A DNA stretch of 64,000 bases from Collinsella ureilytica (GCF_019795105.1 NZ_JAIMFO010000006.1:62001-126000), one strand, 5' to 3'; counted from the stretch's first letter, positions 52,998 to 63,432 are shown. Numbers and translations: made by a program. Notes: a model not told the origin generated them from the letters alone.

Positions 52998-54326
52998 CTA
53001 GCCTATGCTTACAGCATCAGCTCCATCAATTGCAAGATCTGCTTCAAAGAAGGCAGTGAGTGCATCGATCATATATGCCGCGTCGCGCACGCCAGCCGTC
53101 TCATAAGAAGCATGCATGGCCAGCTGCGGACAGCCAATATCAACGGCATGCACACTCACCTGCATGTTCGAAAGATTGCCAAGCGTTGATCCACCAACGC
53201 TATCGCTTCGGTTCGCAAAGCTCTGCCATGGCACACCAGCACGCTCACACAGAGCCACAAAGACCGCGCGGCTAAAGGCATCCGTGCAATACCGCTGACC
53301 AGCCTCTTCCTTAATGACCACGCCCCCATTGAGATAGCAGCGATTAATCTCGTCGTAGCGCTCGGGGCGATTCGGATGCAGGGCATGAGCATTATCGCAG
53401 CTCACCAACATAGAGCGGGCAATAGCACAGAGATGCTCCTCGGCCGTTAAACCAAGAGCAGTCGAGACTCTACTCAAAACATCTGCCAAAAAGGTAGACA
53501 TGGCACCCTGCTTAGTATTTGAACCAACTTCTTCGTTGTCAAAACAGCAATACACGCTTACACAGTGCTCATTTTCTGCCTGCATGAATGCCTCAAGCGA
53601 TGCAAACGCGCACATCAGATCATCGAGCTTGGGTGCCGACACAAACTCCTGCTGAACTCCCCAAATGCGGCCAGATTGGCGGTTCACCAAAAAGAGATCG
53701 CGGGCAAGCACCTGGCTTGGATCGACCCCAGCCTCTTGGGCAATATACGCCTCAAAATCGCCAGCTTTAAGCTTACCTACCGAAATGAGTGGTACCAGAT
53801 CGACTGCTCGGTTGGGAGAGAACTCGCTATTGACGCTGCGGTCCAGATGAATAGCCAAGCTCGGAATAATTGCCAGATCACGGTCAGGAGCGATCAGGCG
53901 GCTCACAATTGAGTCTCCCTCACGCACGAGTACCCGACCCGCTACCGAAAGCGGCCGATCAAACCACGTGTAGTCAATCATGCCGCCATAGGCCTCAACG
54001 TCGAGGCGCAATGCCTTGCCAGGGCCTTCAAGCTCACCGGTCGATTTAATTTTGAACGTAGGCGAATCGCCATGAGCGGCGGTGAGCTGAAAATGCATTC
54101 CGCCCTCATGATTAAGGGCTTGCTTGCCAACTCGTATCGCAATAACGCTCGAGTTGTTCCGCGTGATCACATAGCGCCCACCAGCGGCAATGTTCCACGA
54201 ATCGCCTTCAGAAAGGTGCTCAAAGCCCGCCGCCTCAAGGCGTGTGCGAATCGTAGCCGTTGTATGAAACATGCTCGGACATGCCTCAATAAACTCAATC
54301 AGCTTGGTAGAAACACCGTGAGCCAT
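52998..54326 (-). CDS. M18-family aminopeptidase
   Basis: 442-residue zinc aminopeptidase that removes acidic or neutral N-terminal residues from peptides in the cytoplasm. Markers: FQLTAAHGDSPTFKIK (first His), GGMIDYTWFDRPLSVAGR, LDDLMCAFASLEAF (metal-bridging Asp), CCFDNEEVGSNTKQGA (catalytic Glu pair) and LSNMQVSVHAVDIGCPQLAMHA. It follows the M20 peptidase by 24 bp and belongs to the peptide-use block. GAAAGGAAG site before ATG 54326. Confidence 0.94.
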   Translation of the reverse strand: MAHGVSTKLIEFIEACPSMFHTTATIRTRLEAAGFEHLSEGDSWNIAAGGRYVITRNNSSVIAIRVGKQALNHEGGMHFQLTAAHGDSPTFKIKSTGELEGPGKALRLDVEAYGGMIDYTWFDRPLSVAGRVLVREGDSIVSRLIAPDRDLAIIPSLAIHLDRSVNSEFSPNRAVDLVPLISVGKLKAGDFEAYIAQEAGVDPSQVLARDLFLVNRQSGRIWGVQQEFVSAPKLDDLMCAFASLEAFMQAENEHCVSVYCCFDNEEVGSNTKQGAMSTFLADVLSRVSTALGLTAEEHLCAIARSMLVSCDNAHALHPNRPERYDEINRCYLNGGVVIKEEAGQRYCTDAFSRAVFVALCERAGVPWQSFANRSDSVGGSTLGNLSNMQVSVHAVDIGCPQLAMHASYETAGVRDAAYMIDALTAFFEADLAIDGADAVSIG

Positions 54327-54350
54327 GGCTGGCTTCCTTTCTCGTATGCG

Positions 54351-55613
54351 CTACTCCACGCCCAAGAGATCACACAGGGTGAGCATGTAGATCTCTGCAG
54401 CCCGGACTACATCTTCCACATCTACATCCTCATTGTAGCCATGAATCCCCGCATTGTTTGCAGGCCCAAACTGAATCGTCGGACAGCCGAGCTTCCGATA
54501 ATGGGCAGCATCGCTTGAAGCCCATTGGTATGCAGGCAAGCACTCCTCGCCCCAAACTGCTTCAATATTGCGCTTCAAACTCACCACAAGCGGACTGGCA
54601 TCATCCGTAGCATTGCCCTCAGCAATCCACTCATACCTAGCCTCAACGCCTTCCGCCCCAGCTTGGGCGAGCATATCATCAACCGCTGCTACAACCTCTT
54701 CACGCACCGTACCGTACGGAAGGCGAACGTCAATCTTTGCGGTGGCCAAATCGGGCACCTGGTTGATCTTGCCGCCACCTTCAATAACACCGACATTTGC
54801 CGAGAGATGATCGATCACATCTCCCACGCCCGGTGCCTGAATCGTGCGCTTGGCAATAATCTTTGAGTTTGCAACAGCTTGCGCCTGCTCAGGGTCAAAA
54901 TGCCCCGCTACTTCAGTCAGACGATCCACATGCAACAGGACACGAGCAAGTTTGAGAATAGCGTTTTCTCCCTTGTATTTCCCGGTAGAGCCGTGCCCGG
55001 GCACACCATGAGCGGTCAGTGTGAGATGCAAGATGCCCTTTTGTCCGATCTCAATCGTGTCATGCCCGGTTGGCTCGCCCACCATAACGGCATCCGCGCC
55101 TTCAGCAAAGCCGTTCTCACAGAGCCACTTCGTACCGGTGCCCGCAATCTCTTCATCGCAGGCCATATGCAAGCGAATATCTCCAGCGAGTACCGCGCCA
55201 CTCCGCTTAAGAATCGCCATAGAAAAAAGCAGCACAGCCAGGCCACACTTCATGTCTGAGGCTCCACGCCCACAGATCTTGCCGTCAACCACCTCACCAA
55301 GAAATGGATCAAAGCGCCACCCAGAAGCTTGGCCGACAGGCACCACATCCACATGCCCGTTCAGCACGACCCGAAAACCCTCATCCGATCCAATGCGCGC
55401 GGTTACGATTGGATACGCCTCTCCAGCGTCTCCAATATGCTCCTGCGACTCAATGCCTTGAGATGCGAGGTATGCGCGCACAAAGTCAATTGCGGGGCGT
55501 TGAGAATCGATTGGGCTTTGATTTTTAATCTTGATGAGATCGCAGCAGAGGGCAATCAGCTCATCTTTTGCTTTTAACACTTCACGATGTAAATCAGCCT
55601 TTGTTAGTTCCAC
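54351..55613 (-). CDS. M20-family peptidase / deacylase (ArgE/DapE group)
   Basis: 420-residue di-zinc hydrolase. Markers: VVLNGHVDVVPVG (His, catalytic Asp), GRGASDMKCGLAVL, ACDEEIAGTGTKWL (catalytic Glu and ligand), MVGEPTGHDTIEIGQKG, GVPGHGSTGKYKGENAI and PTIQFGPANNAGIHGYNE. The precise substrate (peptide, acetyl-amino acid or succinyl-diaminopimelate) is not readable. Next to oligopeptide-import genes a dipeptidase-like role is likely. GTG start with GGGAGG six bases upstream. Confidence 0.88.
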   Translation of the reverse strand: MELTKADLHREVLKAKDELIALCCDLIKIKNQSPIDSQRPAIDFVRAYLASQGIESQEHIGDAGEAYPIVTARIGSDEGFRVVLNGHVDVVPVGQASGWRFDPFLGEVVDGKICGRGASDMKCGLAVLLFSMAILKRSGAVLAGDIRLHMACDEEIAGTGTKWLCENGFAEGADAVMVGEPTGHDTIEIGQKGILHLTLTAHGVPGHGSTGKYKGENAILKLARVLLHVDRLTEVAGHFDPEQAQAVANSKIIAKRTIQAPGVGDVIDHLSANVGVIEGGGKINQVPDLATAKIDVRLPYGTVREEVVAAVDDMLAQAGAEGVEARYEWIAEGNATDDASPLVVSLKRNIEAVWGEECLPAYQWASSDAAHYRKLGCPTIQFGPANNAGIHGYNEDVDVEDVVRAAEIYMLTLCDLLGVE

Positions 55614-55624
55614 CTTCTACCTCC

Positions 55625-55804
55625 CATAACAAGCTGCATACCTTGCAACAACCTGCATGCCTAGGCTCCACGCGCCGAGCGAATCTACGCCGCAGCCTCA
55701 TCATCATGCAGGCAGCACACCTGAGTCACATGCGTTGAGCGAATCTAAGCTGCTGCCTCATCATCCTGCAAGAAACACGTCTCAGCTCCACAACTCGAAC
55801 AACC
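55625..55804. repeat. 60-bp tandem copies of the oppF 3' end
   Basis: Units start at 55625, 55685 and 55745; the real oppF end is the next at 55805, exactly 60 bp on each time. CTAAGCTGCTGCCTCATCAT and CTACGCCGCAGCCTCATCAT echo the gene's own CTATGCCGCCGCTTCATCAC, stop included (plus-strand view). Similarity falls with distance from the gene. Confidence 0.9.
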
Positions 55805-56878
55805 CTATGCCGCCGCTTCATCACCGTGCAAGAAACATGCCACCCGATGCTCAGGCTCAGCCTCCCGAAGCGCCGGGCACTCCTTCCGACAGCGCTCCAT
55901 CACAAATGGACAGCGCCCCGCCAAGGGACACCCCACCTGTTCGCCTATCGGGCTTGCAATCTCTCCCGTGAGCTTAATCTCTGCCGCCACTTCAAAAGGA
56001 CTCTCAGGCGGTACGGCCGAAAGCAAGGCCTGGGTATAGGGATGCAGCGGGTTTTCGTACACCCGATGCGCCGGACAGATCTCTACCACCCGACCAAGGT
56101 ACATAATGGCAATCCGGTCTGAGATATGCCGAATCACCGAGAGATCGTGGCTAATAAAGAGGTAGGTCAGACCACGATCACGCTGCAAGCGGCGGAAGAG
56201 ATTGAGCACCTGTGCCTGAATAGACACGTCCAACGCGCTCACCGGCTCATCGCACACAATGATTTTAGGATCGAGCACCAGAGCACGTGCAATATTGATT
56301 CGCTGGCGCTGACCACCAGAAAACTCATGCGGATAGCGCTCAAGATGCTGAATATCGAGGCCAACCTCGCGCATGATGTCTAAAACGATCTGCTCTCTTG
56401 CCTCGCGACTTGCCTCTGTTCCATGAATGAGCAGCGGCTCCTCTATGGCGCGGGCTGCCGTAAATCGAGGGTCGAGCGAAGAAAATGAATCCTGAAACAC
56501 CATCTGGATATTGCGCCGCATAGCCTTGAGATCAGAGCCCGTAAGGCCATTAATTTCTCGTCCGCGATAGAGAATCTCGCCGCTCGTAGCCCGGTGAAGC
56601 TGCACCACGCAGCGCCCAAGCGTAGACTTGCCGCAACCCGACTCTCCAATAAGGCCGAGCGTTTCTCCCTCGTACACATCAAGCGATACGTCTGTGAGCG
56701 CATGAAGGGTACGCTGAGCTCCAAACAATCCAACCTTGCGAAGAGAAAAATCTCGGCAAAGGTTCCGAATAGAGAGGATCGGCTCAGACGAACCCGCAGG
56801 CGCGGCTGCACTCTCGTCTTGCCCAAGCTGGGCTGACACACCCGATCCCTGATTCATAGCTGCATGGCGCTCACTCAT
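55805..56878 (-). CDS. oppF: Oligopeptide ABC importer, ATP-binding subunit OppF
   Basis: 357-residue ATPase. Walker [12 protein letters not shown], the [13 protein letters not shown]-loop, signature SGGQRQR, Walker [13 protein letters not shown] and a C-terminal four-cysteine motif ([14 protein letters not shown]) that can hold an iron-sulfur cluster. Pairs with OppD. ATG 56878 overlaps the oppD stop and has GGGAGGGG upstream; a longer in-frame start is rejected. Its 3' end is copied downstream. Confidence 0.94.
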   Translation of the reverse strand: MSERHAAMNQGSGVSAQLGQDESAAAPAGSSEPILSIRNLCRDFSLRKVGLFGAQRTLHALTDVSLDVYEGETLGLIGESGCGKSTLGRCVVQLHRATSGEILYRGREINGLTGSDLKAMRRNIQMVFQDSFSSLDPRFTAARAIEEPLLIHGTEASREAREQIVLDIMREVGLDIQHLERYPHEFSGGQRQRINIARALVLDPKIIVCDEPVSALDVSIQAQVLNLFRRLQRDRGLTYLFISHDLSVIRHISDRIAIMYLGRVVEICPAHRVYENPLHPYTQALLSAVPPESPFEVAAEIKLTGEIASPIGEQVGCPLAGRCPFVMERCRKECPALREAEPEHRVACFLHGDEAAA

Positions 56879-57885
56879 TGGTGCCCCTCCCGCGTAAGTA
56901 CTGATCCAGCACCTTGACGATGACAAGCAGCCAAATGACCGGGAGCAACTTCGATCAGCTCCGGTATCTCGTGCTTGCACCGATCAATGGCATACGGGCA
57001 TCGATTGTAGAAATTACAGCAGGTACCCGTAAGGCGCAGATCGGGCGGGGCTCCCGGGATAGCCTTCAAGTCTTCTTGTGCCTCGCCGCTCAAGCTCGGC
57101 ATTGAATCTAACAAGCCCCAGGTATACGGGTGTAACGGCGTTGCATACAAAGCGGATACCGATGCATACTCCACCGTGCGACCTGCATACATCACCATAA
57201 CGTCGCTCGCCATCTTCCACACAATGCCGAGGTTATGCGTGATGAGCAAAATCGCTGTTCCAAAACTTGATTGCAAGTCTTTTAGCAGATCGAGCACCTG
57301 CGACTGCACCGTCACATCAAGCGCCGTTGTGGGCTCATCGGCAATAATGAACTTAGGATGGCACGACATAGCCATAGCAATGATCACGCGCTGGCACATC
57401 CCGCCAGAGAGCTCATATGGATAGGCATCCATCCGCCGGTGAGGCTCAGGGATGCCCACGCGGGTAAGCATTTCAATCGCACGCTCACGCGCCTCACCAC
57501 GGCTCACCTGCTCGTGCGTCATGATCTGCTCAATCATCTGAGATCCAATGGTAAAAACCGGATCAAGCGAGGTCATAGGATCCTGATAGATCATGCCAAT
57601 ATCGCGCCCACGAATTGCGAGCAGCTCGCGCAGGTCAATCTCTCGCATATCCGTCTTGTCGAACGAGATAGATCCGTCCACAATCGAGCCATTTTTTGGC
57701 AACAGTCTGATGACCGAGGAGGCAGTCACGCTTTTGCCTGAGCCTGACTCTCCCACGATCGCTAAGGTCTTACCGGCATCCAGCGTAAAGCTGACGCCAT
57801 CAACCGCGCGCGCAACACCTGCAGAGGTATCAAAGTGTACCTTCAGATTGTGCACGGACAGCAGCGGTGCGGCAGTTGATTCCAT
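56875..57885 (-). CDS. oppD: Oligopeptide ABC importer, ATP-binding subunit OppD
   Basis: 336 residues. Walker A GESGSGKSVTA, Q-loop MIYQDPMTSLDPV, signature ELSGGMCQR (canonical SGGQ with Met), Walker B FIIADEPTTALD and the C-terminal cysteine motif (CCNFYNRCPYAIDRCKHE). The GTG at 57906, directly after the oppC stop, is an alternative start; ATG 57885 fits family length better. Confidence 0.92.
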   Translation of the reverse strand: MESTAAPLLSVHNLKVHFDTSAGVARAVDGVSFTLDAGKTLAIVGESGSGKSVTASSVIRLLPKNGSIVDGSISFDKTDMREIDLRELLAIRGRDIGMIYQDPMTSLDPVFTIGSQMIEQIMTHEQVSRGEARERAIEMLTRVGIPEPHRRMDAYPYELSGGMCQRVIIAMAMSCHPKFIIADEPTTALDVTVQSQVLDLLKDLQSSFGTAILLITHNLGIVWKMASDVMVMYAGRTVEYASVSALYATPLHPYTWGLLDSMPSLSGEAQEDLKAIPGAPPDLRLTGTCCNFYNRCPYAIDRCKHEIPELIEVAPGHLAACHRQGAGSVLTREGHQ

Positions 57886-57906
57886 AGCTTGCTTCACTAC
57901 ACCCAC

Positions 57907-58797
57907 CTACCGCTTCTGTTTTGGATCGAATACGTCACGAATACCGTCTCCCAAAAGATTGCAGCCGAGCACGGTTACTAAAATCACCAAGCCAGAAACC
58001 GTTGCTATATGCGGAGAGGTTCTGAGACTCGTACGACCGCCTGCCAAAATATTGCCCCAGGACGCCGTTGGTGGCTGGATACCCATGCCCAAAAAGGAAA
58101 GTGCCGCCTCAGAAATAATTGCTCCAGCCACATTTAAGGTGAAGTACACAATGATGGGAGAGATGGCGTTTGGAAGGATATGAGCAAACAAGATACGGGC
58201 AGGAGAAGCACCTAACACCCGCTCAGCACTGCAATACTCTTCGTTTTTTACAATCCGCACTTGGCCGCGCACAACACGAGCAAAGTAGGGCACATTCGCC
58301 ACACCAATTGCAATGATTACGTTCACCGTGCCCTGGCCTAAGATGGTCATTAAAATCAGAGCGAGCAAGATGAAGGGAAATGCCATCATGCCATCCATCA
58401 CTCGCATGATGAGCGTATCGAGGATGCCGCCAAAAAAGCCTGCAGCAAGTCCTAAGAGCACACCGACCACGGCGCCTAAGACCGTGCCGCCAACAGCCAC
58501 AAAGATAGAAATCCGTGCCCCAAAGATAATGCGCGATAAGAGATCACGGCCATAGGCATCGGTTCCTAAGGGGTGTCCTACCGTGCCTGGAGCTAAAAAT
58601 GTCTTGCTCATATCAACTTGATTCGGATCTGCCGGAGCAAGGAGCGGAGCCAAAAGAGCCATCGCAACCATACTGGCAACAATCGCCAACCCAACAACCG
58701 CCATCTTATTGCGCCGCAGCTTTGCCCATGGGCTATTTGCCCGACGCTCAGCTCGGATCATCTCAAGCTGTGCTGTGTGGTCATGTTTGCTCATCAT
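57907..58797 (-). CDS. oppC: Oligopeptide ABC importer, permease OppC
   Basis: 296 residues with about six membrane helices and the N-terminal cytoplasmic extension usual in OppC. The EAA loop reads EEYCSAERVLGASPARILFAH, then ILPNAISPIIVYF and AALSFLGMGIQPPTASWGN. It overlaps the oppB stop by four bases. Confidence 0.94.
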   Translation of the reverse strand: MMSKHDHTAQLEMIRAERRANSPWAKLRRNKMAVVGLAIVASMVAMALLAPLLAPADPNQVDMSKTFLAPGTVGHPLGTDAYGRDLLSRIIFGARISIFVAVGGTVLGAVVGVLLGLAAGFFGGILDTLIMRVMDGMMAFPFILLALILMTILGQGTVNVIIAIGVANVPYFARVVRGQVRIVKNEEYCSAERVLGASPARILFAHILPNAISPIIVYFTLNVAGAIISEAALSFLGMGIQPPTASWGNILAGGRTSLRTSPHIATVSGLVILVTVLGCNLLGDGIRDVFDPKQKR

Positions 58798-59774
58798 TTG
58801 CCCTCACCCCCTTCTTCTAAGCCAACACGTGGGTTGATCAGGGCATATACAATGTCTACAACCAAATTGACCCCTACAAACACAACGGCAGAGAACAACA
58901 CAATGCCCTGGATTAAGGAGTAATCTCTGGCATTAACAGCATTGACGATAAGTGTGCCAAGCCCTGGCCACGAAAAGATGGTTTCGGTCAGGATCGCGCC
59001 CGTAAACGCCGCAGCAAGCTGCAGGCCAAACACAGTCACAATAGGCGGCAGAGCATTTTTGAGCGCATGCTTCCAAATCACTGCAGACTCTTTAATGCCC
59101 CGCGAACGCAAGGACTTAATATAGTCTGCGCCTATAGTATCTAACATGCTTGAACGTGATATCCGAGCAAAGGTAGACATGGGAATCGTTGCCAAGCAAA
59201 GCACGGGGAGCACCATGTGGCTCACTACGTCGAGCACGCCATTTGAAAACGAACCCATGCCCATGGCAGGAAGCCAGCCGAGCCCTACACTAAACGTCAG
59301 TACGAGCATAAGGCCGAGCCAGAAAATTGGCATTGATACGCCCACGAGCGCAAGCACCATAAAAAGGTAATCAAACCAGGTGTTTTGCCGAAGCGCTGTT
59401 TCGACCCCAAGCGGGATACCAACAATCGCCGCAAGCAAAAGAGCCGTCAGCGTGATCATGAGCGTTGCAGGTAAGCGCTGTAAGATGAGCGGCATAACTG
59501 GCTGATTATACGAGGTGGACCAACCAAAATTTCCTTGTAAGACCCCCGCAAAATACTGCATATACTGCACGGGAATTGGCTGGTCGATTCCTAGCCGGAC
59601 TCGAAGCGCCGCAATCGCATCAGGAGGTGCCTGGGGACCGAGCATCTGAGCTGCCGGATCCCCGGGAATCATGCGCGTCAAGATAAACGTAGTGCTAATG
59701 GCAACAAACAGAACCGGTATGGCCTGGAGCACGCGCCTCAAAATTGTTCTTGCCACGTCATCGAATCCCTTCAT
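58794..59774 (-). CDS. oppB: Oligopeptide ABC importer, permease OppB
   Basis: 326 residues, six membrane helices. It starts RVLQAIPVLFVAISTTFIL, followed by RMIPGDPAAQMLGP, with the EAA loop YIKSLRSRGIKESAVIWKHALKNALPPIV and TETIFSWPGLGTL. Second gene of the oppABCDF operon; the binding protein lies 257 bp upstream behind a terminator. Confidence 0.94.
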   Translation of the reverse strand: MKGFDDVARTILRRVLQAIPVLFVAISTTFILTRMIPGDPAAQMLGPQAPPDAIAALRVRLGIDQPIPVQYMQYFAGVLQGNFGWSTSYNQPVMPLILQRLPATLMITLTALLLAAIVGIPLGVETALRQNTWFDYLFMVLALVGVSMPIFWLGLMLVLTFSVGLGWLPAMGMGSFSNGVLDVVSHMVLPVLCLATIPMSTFARISRSSMLDTIGADYIKSLRSRGIKESAVIWKHALKNALPPIVTVFGLQLAAAFTGAILTETIFSWPGLGTLIVNAVNARDYSLIQGIVLFSAVVFVGVNLVVDIVYALINPRVGLEEGGEGK

Positions 59775-59988
59775 ATCTTGGCTGAGAGCGTGCCGAGGTT
59801 TTGCAAGCTGCCTGCCGCCTTACGTTTCATGAACAACCACCCATGAACTGCTTAAACGCTGGCTCAAGCGAGTAACCTCAGCCTCTTGACGCTTGGACGA
59901 CCCGAACAACGCAGTTCATAGCAGGAGCACCTGCCCGCCAGCAAAAGCCCAAACGCATCTACCGCGTGGCCACGCATACAAACAGGAA

Positions 59989-60021
59989 GGGGCGCGTATG
60001 TGTCAGCATCAGCCGCGCCCC
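59989..60021 (-). terminator. Terminator after oppA
   Basis: Perfect 8-bp stem GGGGCGCG/CGCGCCCC with a 17-base loop, then CTTCCTGTTTGT on the minus strand. It lets oppA be made in excess of the other subunits by partial read-through. Confidence 0.75.
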
Positions 60022-60031
60022 GCCTGCATGC

Positions 60032-61657
60032 CTAGGAGCGCTTACCAACGTTTACCTCGTCGTTCACAATCCGGACATGACCATCAGCACGAGGGACATA
60101 GCCCTCAACCAGCTTGTTGAGGCCTGTGCACATATCGCGCGATCCATACACCAAAATGGGATCCTTGGCCACAATCTTGCGAAGCGCCTGCTTATACACC
60201 TTGGCGCGCTCGTCTTGATCAATCACCCGATTTGCCTCATCAAGCAAGGCATCGACCTCAGGATCATTAAAGCCTGCACCATTTCCCAAAGCGCCGATAT
60301 TGGTCGTATGGAACATCTGGTTTAGGAAGAAATACGGATCCGGATACCACGTCCACGACATGGCGTAGATATCTGCGGTACCTGAGGCAGCGGTAGCAGA
60401 GAAGGTGCCCCAGTCAGACGTATTAATTTTCACGTCAATATTCAAATTCTTTTTGAGCTGCTGCTGAAAGACCGTTGCCATATCCACACGGTCAGGCGCA
60501 TTGGTGATATAGAGGTTGAGTGTCAAGCCATTCGCATGCCCAGCCTCAGCGAGCAGGCGCTTTGCCTCCTCAGGATCATAGGCCGGAACAAGTTCTTCTG
60601 CGGATGCGTCATAGCCCCAACTCTCTGCTGGCAAGGGGAGCTTTGCCTCGCGGCCACCACCATAGGGAAAGGTTGCAGCAACAAGATCTTCGCGCTTGAC
60701 CGCCATAAGAATTGCCTTGCGCACCCGTTGGTCTGCGGTAGGCCCGTTCGCATTATTCATATAGATATAACTAATATGCAGCGCCTGCTTTTCTTCCACC
60801 TCATAGGCGTCATTCGCCTTAACCGTTTGCAGCGACTCGCCAGAAAGATCGGTCACCATATCCACGTCACCGGTGAACAGGGCATTTGCAGCCTGAGTGT
60901 TATCGGTAATCACCTTCCACACCACGCCGTCGAGCTTAGGCTTCGCACCCCAGTAGGTATCGTTGCGCGCAAGCTCAGTTTGCTGATCGCGGATAAAGGC
61001 CTTGAGCACAAAAGGACCGGTGCCAATGAGGTGCTCACCAAAGGCATCGCCCCAGCCCTCAACCTCTTCCTTGGGAACAATGGCGTTACCCGCGTCGGTA
61101 AGGGCTGCTAAAAACGAGGCTGAAGGAGTCTTGAGTACGCACTCAACCCGCGTGTCAGATATAACCGTGCAGTGATCAAGCATGGCTAAGCGATTGAGAG
61201 CAGACTGCTGAGCTGAGCGCTCGAGTGAAAACTTCACGTCTTCCGCCGTCATTGCGCGCCCGTCTTGATACTCGCCCTTTTGGAACACAACGTCAGAGCG
61301 CAAATCAAAGGTGTAGGTCATTCCATCTTCTGAGATCTCCCAGACGGTAGCCAAGCAAGGCGCGATCTTGGAGAGATCCATGGAGTACTGCACGAGGGTA
61401 TCGCAGACGCTGTTGATGACCTGCGACTCATACACGCCGGTGTATTTGATGGGATCCAAATACGCAGGAGAAGCAGCAAGAGAAATGGCAAGTGTGCCGC
61501 CAGCTCCGCCCCCACCAGTGCCCGATCCAGCCCCTGAAGAGTCTCCGCAACCGGCGAGCGAAAGTGCTGCACCACCAAGCGCAAGGGCGCCGAGACCACC
61601 AAGCAAGCCCCGGCGAGAGATCGTCTTCTTGGTGAGATAGGTGTTGATCTGATTCAT
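60032..61657 (-). CDS. oppA: Oligopeptide-binding lipoprotein OppA
   Basis: 541-residue family 5 solute-binding protein. The N-terminus has a twin-arginine-like SRRGLLGGLGALALGG followed by the lipobox LAGC, so it may go through the Tat route. Core markers: DLRSDVVFQKGEY, MTAEDVKFSLER, GTGPFVLKAF, LARNDTYWGAKP and VRKAILMAVKREDL. It feeds OppBCDF and is the head of a block with three cytoplasmic peptidases. Confidence 0.94.
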   Translation of the reverse strand: MNQINTYLTKKTISRRGLLGGLGALALGGAALSLAGCGDSSGAGSGTGGGGAGGTLAISLAASPAYLDPIKYTGVYESQVINSVCDTLVQYSMDLSKIAPCLATVWEISEDGMTYTFDLRSDVVFQKGEYQDGRAMTAEDVKFSLERSAQQSALNRLAMLDHCTVISDTRVECVLKTPSASFLAALTDAGNAIVPKEEVEGWGDAFGEHLIGTGPFVLKAFIRDQQTELARNDTYWGAKPKLDGVVWKVITDNTQAANALFTGDVDMVTDLSGESLQTVKANDAYEVEEKQALHISYIYMNNANGPTADQRVRKAILMAVKREDLVAATFPYGGGREAKLPLPAESWGYDASAEELVPAYDPEEAKRLLAEAGHANGLTLNLYITNAPDRVDMATVFQQQLKKNLNIDVKINTSDWGTFSATAASGTADIYAMSWTWYPDPYFFLNQMFHTTNIGALGNGAGFNDPEVDALLDEANRVIDQDERAKVYKQALRKIVAKDPILVYGSRDMCTGLNKLVEGYVPRADGHVRIVNDEVNVGKRS

Positions 61658-61729
61658 GGTTGTACCTTTCTGTATATGTGCATATGCGCTGCGGCCAGAA
61701 GCACTCCAGCCGTTAGAGCCATCTGAGGC

Positions 61730-63163
61730 CTACCACGGCCGATAGTTAATAAATCCTGTCCAGGGATCCACCTGTTCAACTGGAAGTGTGTCCCAAAGCG
61801 TTACCAGGTCTTCTGGGACAAACTGACGCTCTACAACCACGACACCGCCATAAGCTCGATGCCAATCTCCGCTCATGATGTAGTAACCGTTTTTGTTCTC
61901 AGCAGCGCCATGGCTATTCTCAACACGCCATGCATGCGGGCGGCCATCGCCATCAAGCTGTACGCCTTGAAACACCATGCAATGAGACATGCCCATAGCG
62001 TTGAGATCTAAAGCGGCGGCTCGACTCATGCTCAAATCGATGTCAAATAGACCCTCAAGATCCATGCAATCAAGAGCGAGAACTCCCGAATGGTCTGCTG
62101 CATAGCGAAGACTTCGCTTCGCCACATCGCACATCATGTACACCGGTGTAGATCCGCGAAGCGACGCAATTGCAGCCTCTTCAAGTCGGCTCATCTCAAC
62201 GTTTAGATACTTGACCGGTCGTCCACCAATAACTGGATCAAACCACCTAAAACTATAGAGGTGGCTAAAGGGGCGGGTCTCACCTGGCAAGCTCGAAAGC
62301 TCAATATAGGAACTCGCATCAAATTGAGCATAGCGGCAAGCAAATTCCTGAGGTGTGATCCCGTGCTCACTGAGTAGTCGCCGATCGCGACGAGCATCGA
62401 TCTCTAGGCGATGGGCAGGCACCTGAGCGGCAGGGCCTACGCGCATAAGCACGTCAAAGGTCACAGGCGGCTCGCCCAAGCAACACGAAAGAACACGGTG
62501 CACCGCTTTGAGCATCTCATCCTTGCGCTCACAGAGCTCCTCTTTACTCACGCCTTCGCGATACCAGACGCGCAGCTGAGCAGCATCGTGCAGCAAAAGC
62601 TCGCCTAAGACCTCGTTCATAGCCTTTGTATCGCGCGAGCAAGCCGTCTCAGGCATGATCTCTTTGGGAACAAGCCCCCACTTTTCAACCAAGCTGGCGC
62701 AAAACATGAACTGGCCACCATCTGAAGCCGCATGCATGGTGAGGTGATTCACAATGCGATCGGTAGGTGGAAGTTCAGCCGTTTCGATGATGCGATCTAA
62801 GAAGGCATTTGATTTTTCAAGCTTCTCATAAAAGGTGAGATAGGCCTGAGAAAACTCAAAGTCATCGAGGTCGAGGATGTCCATGGTTTTCGCCCGAATG
62901 ACATTGAGCGTAGAAAACATCCAGCAGCGACCCGACTGCATTTGATCGGTTACCGTGCGTGCAGCGGCAAGCTCAATGCCATACGTATCGGTATAGGAGC
63001 GAACGGCTCGTTGATCGCGAGCGGCACCTACGATGCCGGTCGTAGTAACCGCATTACGTGCGATTCTGTTTGCACGATCCGTGGAGAATGTGCGCGCAAG
63101 ATCCTGCATGCGCCCAACATCTACCGATTCTCCCAAAACCACCTTACCGGCTGATTCCTGCAC
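61730..63163 (-). CDS. pepC: PepC-type aminopeptidase (bleomycin-hydrolase family)
   Basis: 477-residue cysteine peptidase, cytoplasmic, acting on peptide N-termini. The papain-like triad is complete: QMQSGRCWMFSTLNV (oxyanion Gln and catalytic Cys), MSHCMVFQG (His) and RVENSHGAAENKNGYY (Asn). GTG start with AAGGAGGGG upstream. Probably co-transcribed with oppA, 72 bp away, and divergent from the DUF1177 gene. Confidence 0.94.
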   Translation of the reverse strand: MQESAGKVVLGESVDVGRMQDLARTFSTDRANRIARNAVTTTGIVGAARDQRAVRSYTDTYGIELAAARTVTDQMQSGRCWMFSTLNVIRAKTMDILDLDDFEFSQAYLTFYEKLEKSNAFLDRIIETAELPPTDRIVNHLTMHAASDGGQFMFCASLVEKWGLVPKEIMPETACSRDTKAMNEVLGELLLHDAAQLRVWYREGVSKEELCERKDEMLKAVHRVLSCCLGEPPVTFDVLMRVGPAAQVPAHRLEIDARRDRRLLSEHGITPQEFACRYAQFDASSYIELSSLPGETRPFSHLYSFRWFDPVIGGRPVKYLNVEMSRLEEAAIASLRGSTPVYMMCDVAKRSLRYAADHSGVLALDCMDLEGLFDIDLSMSRAAALDLNAMGMSHCMVFQGVQLDGDGRPHAWRVENSHGAAENKNGYYIMSGDWHRAYGGVVVVERQFVPEDLVTLWDTLPVEQVDPWTGFINYRPW

Positions 63164-63432
63164 GTCACCCCTCCTTGAAAACCCTACCTGAGCACGAAAG
63201 TAAGCTCGTACGCATGCTCAAAAAAGCACCTCGTTCGTTGTTCAGTATATCGGGTACTTTTCTCTGTTAAAGTTTCATCAGGATGTTTTCATAGCTGTGA
63301 AACACTATGGATGTCGATTTGCATACTCAAGGCATTCTGGGGTCTACATTCGCTTTTGTGTATAGAGTTATACAACTGCTACTCCCTTGAATACCTGCGA
63401 AAACTGCCGTGGCGCGACTGAAAGGAGAGCCC
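63164..63432. promoter_or_regulatory. Divergent control region, pepC / DUF1177 gene
   Basis: 269 bp without a gene. It holds two short inverted repeats: TTTCA-TAGCTG-TGAAA near 63284 and TGTATA-GAGT-TATACA near 63358. Either could be an operator shared by the peptide genes and the DUF1177 gene. Confidence 0.5.
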
